DNA of 13,597 nucleotides, from NCBI GenBank assembly GCA_937934465.1, contig CALGZO010000071.1, positions 1-13,597 of the forward strand. Reading direction: 5' to 3'. The notes under the pieces are model-generated. The model was not told where the DNA came from and did not search any database. It saw nothing but the letters and a program-made list of their open reading frames with translations. Shown here piece after piece: positions 6,872 to 13,185 of the stretch. Both the position numbers and the translations under genes were made by a program. The DNA is from an uncultured Fimbriimonadales bacterium (GTDB taxonomy: Bacteria > Armatimonadota > Fimbriimonadia > Fimbriimonadales > GBS-DC). The first letter of the stretch is position 1; each line of letters opens with the position of its first letter.

Positions 6872-6908
6872 CTTACAGGGTTGAATGAGTAGGGTATCCT
6901 ATACCTCG
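6872..6908 (+). promoter_or_regulatory. Promoter of guaA, probably leaderless
   Basis: CTTACA (6872-6877) and TATCCT (6895-6900) are spaced 17 bp apart, a standard sigma-70 arrangement with four of six matches in each box. Transcription would start at about 6907-6909, on or next to the ATG at 6909. No Shine-Dalgarno sequence lies before that ATG. The -35 box starts at the last base of the repeat element's right end. Confidence 0.5.
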
Positions 6909-8456
6909 ATGGCTACCCCTGTCGGCGCACATGAGCAGGTGACGATTCTGGACTTCGGCGGGCAGTATACGCAGCTGATTGCGCGGCGCGTGCGCGAGTG
7001 CAATGTGTTCTGCGAGATTCTCCCCTACGATACGCCGCTTGCAGAGATACGGCGGCGTGCGCCCAAGGGCGTTATCCTGTCGGGCGGTCCAGCAAGTGTG
7101 TACGAACCGAACGCGCCGCGCGTAGACCCTGAACTCTTCACGCTGGGCATACCTGTGTTGGGGATTTGCTATGGGCATCAGCTGATGGCGCACTTACTGG
7201 GCGGCGTGGTCGCGCCTGCCCCACAACGCGAGTATGGACGCACGCTGCTGACGGTTGTCCACGCCGAACCCCTGTTTGAGCAGCTGGACTATCACCTCAC
7301 CTGCTGGATGAGCCATGGCGACATCGTGGAGACTGCGCCGCCGGGATTCGCGATTATGGCGGAGACCGAGAACACGCCCGTCGCCGCGATGGGCGACCTG
7401 ACGCGCCGCCTCTACGGCGTGCAGTTCCACCCCGAAGTGGCGCACACGCCGTTCGGCATGCACCTGCTGCGCAACTTTTTGTATCAAGTGTGCCGTTGCC
7501 GAGGCGATTGGACGATGCGCCACTTCATCGAGGAGAGCATCGCCGCCATTCGCGCGCAGGTCGGCGACGCGCAGGTGCTGTGCGCCGTGAGCGGCGGCGT
7601 CGACTCCTGCACGGTCGCTGCGCTGGTGCAACGCGCGATTGGCGAGCAGCTCACCTGCATCTTCGTCGATCACGGGCTGATGCGTCAGGGCGAGGCGGAG
7701 CAGGTGCGCACCCTCTTCACGCAGCACTTTCCGAGCCGTCTGATCTTCGTGGACGCGCGTGAACGGTTCTTGGAACGGCTCGCAGGCGTGGTAGACCCCG
7801 AGCAGAAACGCAAAATCATCGGCGAGGAGTTCGTGCGCGTGTTCGAAGCGCACGCCGACGCGATTGAACAGTGTCGCTACTTGGCGCAGGGCACCCTCTA
7901 CCCCGATGTGATTGAGAGTGGCACGCGCCTCGCCGCGAAAATCAAGACCCACCACAATGTGGGCGGGCTGCCCGAATGGATGACGATGACGCTGATTGAA
8001 CCCCTGCGCTATCTGTTCAAGGACGAGGTGCGCCGCGTGGCGCTGGAGCTGGGGCTGCCCCCCGAAATCGTATGGCGTCAACCGTTTCCCGGACCAGGGT
8101 TAGCCGTGCGTGTGTTGGGCGCGGTCACCGCCGAGAAGTTGGACATCGTGCGCGCGGCGGACGCGATTTTGAACGAGGAGCTCGTGCGCACAGGCTGGGC
8201 GCAGCGCGTGTGGCAGGCGTTCGCCGTGCTGCCCGATGTGCGCAGCGTGGGCGTGATGGGCGACCAGCGTACCTATCAGCACCCGATTGTGCTGCGCGTG
8301 GTGCATAGCGAGGACGCAATGACCGCCGAACCCGCCGAACTGCCGTGGAACCTCTTGCTGCGTATCGCCAACCGCATCAGCAACGAGGTGGCAGGGGTGA
8401 ACCGCGTGCTGTACGACCTCAGCTCCAAACCGCCCGCCACCATCGAGTGGGAATGA
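6909..8456 (+). CDS. guaA: GMP synthase (glutamine-hydrolysing)
   Basis: The enzyme converts XMP to GMP using ATP and ammonia from glutamine, the last step of guanine nucleotide synthesis. From the ATG at 6909 it has 515 residues (E. coli 525). The N-terminal class I glutamine amidotransferase domain has the nucleophile C87 in GICYGHQ and the rest of the triad, H174 and E176, in QFHPEV. The ATP-pyrophosphatase domain has the P-loop SGGVDS (228-233). The C-terminal dimerisation domain includes PFPGPGLAVR and ends in ATIEWE, the conserved terminus. An in-frame ATG at 6885 would add eight residues but lies between the -35 and -10 boxes, so 6909 is preferred. All key residues are present and the enzyme should be active. 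infB follows after 56 bp with its own promoter. Confidence 0.97.
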   Translation: MATPVGAHEQVTILDFGGQYTQLIARRVRECNVFCEILPYDTPLAEIRRRAPKGVILSGGPASVYEPNAPRVDPELFTLGIPVLGICYGHQLMAHLLGGVVAPAPQREYGRTLLTVVHAEPLFEQLDYHLTCWMSHGDIVETAPPGFAIMAETENTPVAAMGDLTRRLYGVQFHPEVAHTPFGMHLLRNFLYQVCRCRGDWTMRHFIEESIAAIRAQVGDAQVLCAVSGGVDSCTVAALVQRAIGEQLTCIFVDHGLMRQGEAEQVRTLFTQHFPSRLIFVDARERFLERLAGVVDPEQKRKIIGEEFVRVFEAHADAIEQCRYLAQGTLYPDVIESGTRLAAKIKTHHNVGGLPEWMTMTLIEPLRYLFKDEVRRVALELGLPPEIVWRQPFPGPGLAVRVLGAVTAEKLDIVRAADAILNEELVRTGWAQRVWQAFAVLPDVRSVGVMGDQRTYQHPIVLRVVHSEDAMTAEPAELPWNLLLRIANRISNEVAGVNRVLYDLSSKPPATIEWE

Positions 8457-8502
8457 CGCCGCGCAACTATCAGGTATAATATCATTCAGCCTGAATGAGG
8501 GG
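8453..8502 (+). promoter_or_regulatory. infB promoter, start-site hairpin and ribosome site
   Basis: A consensus -10 TATAAT lies at 8475-8480, with a poor -35 candidate (ATGACG, 8453-8458, 16-bp spacer) overlapping the guaA stop codon. Directly at the expected transcription start is a 7-bp perfect hairpin, TCATTCA (8482-8488) and TGAATGA (8492-8498) with loop GCC. The ribosome site AGGGG (8498-8502) begins at the last base of the stem, 10 bases before the ATG at 8513. Unlike guaA, this mRNA would have a leader of about 26 nt. Confidence 0.6.
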
Positions 8503-8512
8503 TTGAGAGCCG

Positions 8513-10447
8513 ATGGCGAAAACGAAAATCACTGTACGGGATTTGGCGACTGAGTTGGGCGTCTCCGCAAATCGTTTGAAGGAGATCCTGACCGACTTGG
8601 GCATCAGCGAGAAGGAAGCGCAGCAGGGGCTGGACGAGGAGACCGCGCAGATTGTCAAGGAGATGGCGCAGGAACTCGCAGGCGACCTCAAGACGCTCGT
8701 GCTGCGTCACGACCTCACGGTGCGCGACCTTGCCGAAGCGATGGAGCGACCACCCACCGAAATCCAGAAACACTTGATGGTCAAGCACGGCAAGCTCGTC
8801 TCGCCCGTGCAGAAGCTGGAACCTGAACTCGCGGAGAAGATTGCCGCCGATTTCGGGCTGACCGTACAGTGGGAGACCGCACAGCCTGCCCAGAAACCCG
8901 CCCCTCAGCCCCCCACACAGGCGATTGTCACAGGCGCGCAACCCCGACCACCCGTCGTCACAATCATGGGGCATGTCGATCACGGCAAAACGAGCCTGCT
9001 GGACTACATCCGCAAGACGCGCGTCGCCGAGCGCGAGTTCGGCGGCATCACTCAACATATCGGCGCGTACCAAGCCGAAGTGAACGGGAAACTCATCACC
9101 TTTTTGGACACCCCCGGACACGAAGCCTTCACCTCCATGCGCGCACGCGGCGCACAGGTCACCGATATCGTGGTGCTGGTGGTCGCCGCCGACGACGGCA
9201 TCATGCCCCAAACCGTCGAAGCCATCAACCACGCCAAAAACGCGAAGGTGCCCATAATCGTCGCCATCAATAAAATCGATAAGCCCGAAGCCAATCCCGA
9301 CCGCGTGCTGCAACAGCTCACGCAGTATGAGCTGATTCCAGAGGCGTGGGGCGGCGACACCATCTGCGTGCCAGTATCCGCCCTCACGGGCGAGGGCGTC
9401 GACGCCCTGCTGGAGATGATTTTGCTCGTGGCGGAGATGGCGGAACTCAAAGCCGACCCGAAAGCCGAGTTCCAAGGCGCGGTCATCGAAGCCAAGTTGG
9501 ACAAAGGGCGCGGTCCGTTAGCCACGATACTGGTGCAACAGGGCACGCTGCGCCGCGGCGACATCCTCGTCGTGGGCAAAACTTGGGGCAAAATCCGCGC
9601 GATGTTCGACCACACGGGCAAGCAGGTCGACAGCGCCACGCCCGCCACGCCTGTGGAAGTGATGGGACTGGGCGAGGTGCCCGTGGCAGGCGACCGCGCG
9701 GAGCGCGTGGACACCGAAGCGCGCGCCCGACAACTCGTCGAAGAGCGACTTGAAGCCGAGAAGCGACCCGATGTGCAACGCCCCACACGCCGCGTGAACC
9801 TCGCCGAACTGTTCAAACAGATGCAAGAGGGCGAAACTAAATCGCTCAACATCATCCTCAAAGCCGACACCTACGGCTCCGTGGAAGCCATCCGCGACGC
9901 GCTGCTCAAGCTCGAAAAACCCGAAGGCGTCGAGCTCAAAATCATCAACGCGAATGTGGGCAACATCACCGAAGCCGACATCGATTTCGCCATCGCCGCC
10001 GACGCCGTGGTGCTGGGGTTCAATGTGAAGGTGGAATCGAACGCCCAGAACAAGGCGAAGTCGAACCGCGTCGATGTGCGCACTTACCGTATCATCTACG
10101 AGCTGCTGGAGGAGATGGAGAAAGCCCTTGCCGGGCTGCTGGAGCCTGAGCTCAAAGAGGTGGCGCTGGGCACTGCCGAAGTGCGCGCCGTGTTCAAACT
10201 CTCCAAAGGGATTGTGGTGGCAGGCTGTTATGTGCTGGAGGGCAAAATCGTGCGCAACGCCCCTGCACGGCTCGTGCGCAACGGCGCAGTCGTCCACGAG
10301 AGCAAAATCGGCACGCTGCGCCACCTCAAGGAAGACCGCCGCGAAATCGCCGCCGGCTACGAGTGTGGACTCACGCTCGAAGGCTTCGACGCCTACCAAG
10401 AGGGCGACCGCATCGAGTGCTACGAGATTCAGGAAGTGGAGCGTTAG
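8513..10447 (+). CDS. infB: Translation initiation factor IF-2
   Basis: IF-2 is the GTPase that brings initiator fMet-tRNA to the 30S subunit and promotes joining of the 50S subunit. The 644-residue protein has two IF2_N-type helical modules (about 5-31 and 62-120), a very short Pro/Gln-rich linker (about 121-147), then the G domain: G1 GHVDHGKT (153-160), G2 FGGITQHIGAY, G3 DTPGH (199-203), G4 NKID (253-256) and G5 SAL (289-291). The beta-barrel domain II and the C-terminal domains, including the initiator-tRNA-binding C2 module, follow to the end. Many bacterial IF-2 proteins are 700-1000 residues because of a long charged linker, so this is a compact form. The gene is not preceded by nusA or followed by rbfA, unlike its common operon setting. 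It has its own promoter and converges on the carboxylase gene after 131 bp. Confidence 0.97.
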   Translation: MAKTKITVRDLATELGVSANRLKEILTDLGISEKEAQQGLDEETAQIVKEMAQELAGDLKTLVLRHDLTVRDLAEAMERPPTEIQKHLMVKHGKLVSPVQKLEPELAEKIAADFGLTVQWETAQPAQKPAPQPPTQAIVTGAQPRPPVVTIMGHVDHGKTSLLDYIRKTRVAEREFGGITQHIGAYQAEVNGKLITFLDTPGHEAFTSMRARGAQVTDIVVLVVAADDGIMPQTVEAINHAKNAKVPIIVAINKIDKPEANPDRVLQQLTQYELIPEAWGGDTICVPVSALTGEGVDALLEMILLVAEMAELKADPKAEFQGAVIEAKLDKGRGPLATILVQQGTLRRGDILVVGKTWGKIRAMFDHTGKQVDSATPATPVEVMGLGEVPVAGDRAERVDTEARARQLVEERLEAEKRPDVQRPTRRVNLAELFKQMQEGETKSLNIILKADTYGSVEAIRDALLKLEKPEGVELKIINANVGNITEADIDFAIAADAVVLGFNVKVESNAQNKAKSNRVDVRTYRIIYELLEEMEKALAGLLEPELKEVALGTAEVRAVFKLSKGIVVAGCYVLEGKIVRNAPARLVRNGAVVHESKIGTLRHLKEDRREIAAGYECGLTLEGFDAYQEGDRIECYEIQEVER

Positions 10448-10455
10448 AGAGCGTC

Positions 10456-10517
10456 GCGCGTCAGTAAGACTCCTCGTCTTCCCCGCCGCACCAAAAGATG
10501 TTGGGCGCATGACGCGC
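10456..10517. terminator. Nested inverted repeats between convergent infB and carboxylase genes
   Basis: GCGCGTCA (10456-10463) and TGACGCGC (10510-10517) form an 8-bp stem. Inside it is a small hairpin AAGAC (10466-10470) and GTCTT (10476-10480) with a 5-nt loop. The position between two converging genes suits a terminator, but there is no T run on either strand, so intrinsic termination is doubtful. No gene is visible in the 131-bp gap. Confidence 0.3.
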
Positions 10518-10578
10518 CGCTCCACGCTCGTAGCGCATCACCCCCGATGCGACCCTGCAAGCCGAAGAGTTGCACGAC

Positions 10579-12090
10579 TTATACCATCCCTGTCATCCGC
10601 CAGCGTCCGAGCTGTTCCCACGGGGAGGGGAAACCGCCCTGATTGCCGTCGTGTGTGGCGGGCGTGCGTTGCGACGCTCGCATAAGCGGTTCTGCCAGCG
10701 CAAGAGCCATCCAAACGACCTCTGGAGTGTCGTCAGGCGCGGCGCGAATGGCGTGTTCCTCCAGAAACCCTGTGTGCAACGCGCCAGCGATAAACGCTGG
10801 ATGTTGTAGCAGTTCAATCAGGAAGGCTTGGTTGGTGCGCACGCCGAGCGCGACGGTCTGTTCCAGCGCGTTCACTAAGCGTCGGATTGCGCTCAGGCGG
10901 TCAGGCGCGTGGGCAATCACTTTGGCGAGCATCGGGTCGTAGTGGTGCGTAATCGTCGCGCCTTCGCACACTCCCGAATCGAAGCGCACGCCGGGCAGGT
11001 GCGGCTGCCGATATACGCGCAGCTCGCCCAGCGACGGCGCGAAGTCGTTGTCGGGGTCTTCTGCGTACAGGCGCGCCTCCATCGCGTGCCCGCGCACGGG
11101 CGGCGTGTCCAACTCCAGCGGCTCACCTGCCGCAATCCGCAACTGCCAATGCACCAAGTCGACGCCTGTGACCAGCTCCGTGACGGGATGCTCCACCTGT
11201 AGGCGCGTGTTGACCTCCAGAAAGTAGAACTGACCGCCGTCGTCGGTCTGCTCGTACAAAAACTCCACTGTGCCTGCGTTGGTGTAGCCGACGGTTTGGG
11301 CGAGTCGCACGGCGGCGTCGCAGATGGCGGCGCGCGTGTCGGCGTCCAACGCGATCGAGGGGGATTCTTCGATAATCTTCTGATGGCGTCGTTGGATGGA
11401 GCATTCGCGCTCGTGCAGGTGGATGACGCGCCCGTGCTGGTCGGCGAGGATTTGCACTTCGATGTGGCGCGGGCGTGGGAGATAGCGTTCGAGCATCAGG
11501 CGCGGGTCGCCGAAGGCGTTCTGCGCTTCGCGCGCTGCGCTCTCGGCGATTTCGGCGAACCGTTCGGGCGAGTCTACCACGCGCATGCCCTTGCCGCCGC
11601 CGCCTGCGACCGCTTTGAGCAACACTGGGAAACCTATGGCTTGCGCAGCGCGGAGCAGTTCATCGGGCGCAGCGGCGTGTTGGGAGTTGTAGCCGGGCAC
11701 TATCGGCGCGCCTGCGCGCTCGGCGGCGCGTTTCGCTGCGCCCTTGTCGCCCAGCAAGCGTATCACCTCAGGGCGCGGACCGATGAAGACAATCTCGGCG
11801 TCGGCGCAGGCTTGCGCGAACTCGGCGTTCTCCGCCAAGAAGCCGTAGCCCGGATGGATTGCCTCCGCGCCCGACTGTTTCGCAACTTCCAAAATGCGCG
11901 CGATGTTGAGATAGCTTGCACGCGCGGGCGCGTCGCCCAGCAGGTACGCCTCGTCCGCCTCGTGAACGAACGGGGCGTCGGCGTCCGCCTGCGAGTAGAC
12001 CGCGACGCTCCGTATGCCGAGCTCGCGGCACGCCTGTATCACACGGCGCGCAATCTCGCCCCGATTTGCCACCAATACCGTGCGGAACAT
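10579..12090 (-). CDS. Biotin carboxylase, acyl-CoA carboxylase alpha-type, without biotin carrier domain
   Basis: The enzyme uses ATP and bicarbonate to carboxylate biotin on a carrier domain, feeding carboxylation of acetyl-CoA or another acyl-CoA. Residues 1-450 are a complete biotin carboxylase: N-terminal VLVANRGEIARR, the glycine loop AGGGGKGMR (162-170), K238 in RHQKIIEE, and FLEVNTRLQVEHPVTE (290-305) with N294 and R296. Catalytic residues match E. coli AccC. Details such as GVCEGATITHHYDPMLAK and LGVRTNQAFL resemble methylcrotonyl-CoA or propionyl-CoA carboxylase alpha chains more than AccC. Those alpha chains run to about 660 residues with a linker domain and a C-terminal biotinyl domain; here the protein ends at 503, just after PWEQLGRWRMTG, which looks like the start of the linker domain. 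No biotinylation motif is found downstream in any frame. A separate carrier protein elsewhere would be needed. No Shine-Dalgarno is present; the start at 12090 is set by the conserved MFRTVLVANRGEIA beginning. Confidence 0.92.
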   Translation of the reverse strand: MFRTVLVANRGEIARRVIQACRELGIRSVAVYSQADADAPFVHEADEAYLLGDAPARASYLNIARILEVAKQSGAEAIHPGYGFLAENAEFAQACADAEIVFIGPRPEVIRLLGDKGAAKRAAERAGAPIVPGYNSQHAAAPDELLRAAQAIGFPVLLKAVAGGGGKGMRVVDSPERFAEIAESAAREAQNAFGDPRLMLERYLPRPRHIEVQILADQHGRVIHLHERECSIQRRHQKIIEESPSIALDADTRAAICDAAVRLAQTVGYTNAGTVEFLYEQTDDGGQFYFLEVNTRLQVEHPVTELVTGVDLVHWQLRIAAGEPLELDTPPVRGHAMEARLYAEDPDNDFAPSLGELRVYRQPHLPGVRFDSGVCEGATITHHYDPMLAKVIAHAPDRLSAIRRLVNALEQTVALGVRTNQAFLIELLQHPAFIAGALHTGFLEEHAIRAAPDDTPEVVWMALALAEPLMRASQRTPATHDGNQGGFPSPWEQLGRWRMTGMV

Positions 12091-12097
12091 CGGGGCG

Positions 12098-12106
12098 AGT
12101 ATACCA
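12098..12106 (-). promoter_or_regulatory. Extended -10 of the carboxylase gene, leaderless spacing
   Basis: On the minus strand the extended -10 TGGTATACT ends at 12098, seven bases before the ATG at 12090. This places transcription start on or one base before the start codon. No -35 match is apparent, as is usual for extended -10 promoters. The element lies in the 18-bp gap after the prepilin-like gene. Confidence 0.55.
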
Positions 12107-12108
12107 CA

Positions 12109-12915
12109 CTACGGCGCTTGCGCACACGCATCCGCATACTGCCCCGACTCAGGGAACGGAATCTTCGGGCAGAAGTAATGCTTCGGCACGGTGTGCGGAC
12201 ACTGGTTCAGTCGCGCACGCTCGCGTGGATGCGTCGCGCGCACCCACTTCGAGTGCCCATCGTAAAACTGGAAGTTCGCGCCGTTGGCATGCGCAATCGA
12301 TGGACAGTCGTTCAGCTCGGGTCCGCCCGGACGCCATGTGATTGCCCAGAAGTAGCCGTCGTTGAGCGTCTCGCCCTCGTCGACCAGCTGCACAAACTCG
12401 CCCGGACGCTCCACTACAGGCTCAGGAATGTACCCCGCCACAGCATTCATGGAGTAGCTGAGCCTCTTCTCGCGCCCGCGCCGATCCGACGGGCAGATGT
12501 AAATGTCGGCGTTCTTGACATACGGATAGATAACTCCCTTGCTAATCCGATCCCAGTAGAATAGCCAAATCCCACTGACTTCCGAGTTGGGATCTGTCGC
12601 CCGCGTCAGTACCGCATAGCAGGGTACCCACTGCGCCTCCATACGCGAGACGAAGCCCGTCATCCAGTAGGGCCAGTCGGGAGCGCGCCACTCGCCCGGA
12701 CAACGACCACTGTCCGCAGGTCCGGGATTGCGCCCGTCAAAGTCGGTTCGGTACATCACGAACGCTGTACCCAACTGGCGCAGGTTCGACAGACAGGTCG
12801 TCTGACGCGCCTTCTCGCGCGCCTGCGCAAACACAGGAAACAGTATCGCCGCCAAAATCGCGATAATCGCTATCACCACCAGCAACTCGATGAGCGTAAA
12901 CCCTCGTTTTGCCAT
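12109..12915 (-). CDS. Prepilin-type protein with H-X9-DG motif (DUF1559-like)
   Basis: The 268-residue protein begins with a class III (type IV pilin/type II secretion) prepilin signal: MAKRG, predicted cleavage after G5, F6, glutamate E10 and a hydrophobic helix to about residue 30. LFPVFAQAREKARQTTCLSNLRQLG follows in the usual place (residues 25-49). The globular part contains CPSDRRG (141-147) and, at 209-220, the H-X9-DG motif (H209, D219, G220) seen in the large families of such proteins in Armatimonadota and Planctomycetes. It is probably exported and membrane-anchored, processed by a prepilin peptidase; its role is unknown and it need not form a pilus. The ribosome site GGAGG lies 8 bases before the ATG. 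The carboxylase gene follows 18 bp downstream on the same strand but appears to have its own promoter. Confidence 0.92.
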   Translation of the reverse strand: MAKRGFTLIELLVVIAIIAILAAILFPVFAQAREKARQTTCLSNLRQLGTAFVMYRTDFDGRNPGPADSGRCPGEWRAPDWPYWMTGFVSRMEAQWVPCYAVLTRATDPNSEVSGIWLFYWDRISKGVIYPYVKNADIYICPSDRRGREKRLSYSMNAVAGYIPEPVVERPGEFVQLVDEGETLNDGYFWAITWRPGGPELNDCPSIAHANGANFQFYDGHSKWVRATHPRERARLNQCPHTVPKHYFCPKIPFPESGQYADACAQAP

Positions 12916-12933
12916 GTTATGCCTCCACTCCTA

Positions 12934-12939
12934 ATTATA
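12934..12939 (-). promoter_or_regulatory. -10 box of the prepilin-like gene
   Basis: TATAAT on the minus strand ends 18 bases before the ATG at 12915, so the mRNA leader would be about 12 nt and begin close to the ribosome site GTGGAGG. No -35 hexamer is clear; the region where it would lie falls in the first hairpin of the repeat element (12946-12979). Confidence 0.5.
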
Positions 12940-12945
12940 CAACAG

Positions 12946-13129
12946 AATCGGTTCCCCCTACTGCGTGGGGGAACCGATTTGTCTCAGTTGGGTCCCCCTG
13001 CTTGCAGGGGGAACCTACAGGAGGGGGGTCCTGCACCTACTTGGCTATTGCTGTAGGGGCGCACCTGCGTGGGCGCGCTGCGTTTTATGGGGTGTGCATT
13101 CTGCCCAAACGATCTTCCGAACACCCTCT
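12946..13129. repeat. Second copy of the MITE-like element, left end missing
   Basis: This stretch shares blocks in the same order as the element at 6554-6872: a GGTTCCCCC/GGGGGAACC hairpin with the CGATTTGTCTC linker, a second hairpin (CCCCCTGC-TT-GCAGGGGG) running into GGGGGAACCTACAGGAGG, CCTACTTGGCTATTG, a TAGGGGCGC block, CTGCGTTTTATGG, GCATTCTGCC, and the right end CGAACACCCTCT (13118-13129). It carries about 15 extra bases after TAGGGGCGC and lacks a recognisable left terminal repeat. The first hairpin (12946-12958 with 12967-12979) is a perfect 13-bp stem. No gene is present in it. Confidence 0.75.
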
Positions 13130-13136
13130 GAAAGAC

Positions 13137-13166
13137 TTGACCCTTTGCAACAGTGTAAGATATAAT
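13137..13166 (+). promoter_or_regulatory. Promoter of the 13186 gene
   Basis: TTGACC (13137-13142) and TATAAT (13161-13166) with an 18-bp spacer form the best sigma-70 promoter in the window. It starts seven bases after the right end of the repeat element. The ribosome site AGAGGAG (13173-13179) follows, six bases before the ATG at 13186. Confidence 0.75.
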
Positions 13167-13185
13167 TAACAAAGAGGAGTCAACT

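Larger units (their letters stand above)
6554..6872. mobile_element. MITE-like non-coding element with terminal inverted repeats
   Basis: The left end GAGGCTGTTCGAAAA (6554-6568) is matched in inverse orientation at the right end (6858-6872, complement GAGGGTGTTCGAAAA), 14 of 15 positions; one base further in, both continue towards ATCG/ATCCG. The 319 bp between them contain no credible gene. They hold at least three hairpins of GGTTCCCCC/GGGGGAACC type, a 30-nt direct repeat, and an inverted copy of part of that repeat near the left end (6583-6609). No clear target-site duplication is seen outside the ends, so transposition is inferred only from the terminal repeats and the second copy at 12946-13129. 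It could instead be a dispersed structural repeat such as a REP-like element. Confidence 0.6.

Noticed and set aside
6537..6892. Small open frames with repeated peptides in the region before guaA
   Set aside because: The peptides (for example GGT and GNRFF repeats) are translations of the palindromic DNA repeats and occur on both strands, so they are not genes.
6885..6908. Upstream ATG of guaA
   Set aside because: It lies between the -35 and -10 boxes of the likely promoter, adds eight non-conserved residues and has no ribosome site.
11296..12564. 422-codon plus-strand open frame
   Set aside because: It is antisense to the carboxylase and prepilin-like genes and shows no motif of its own.
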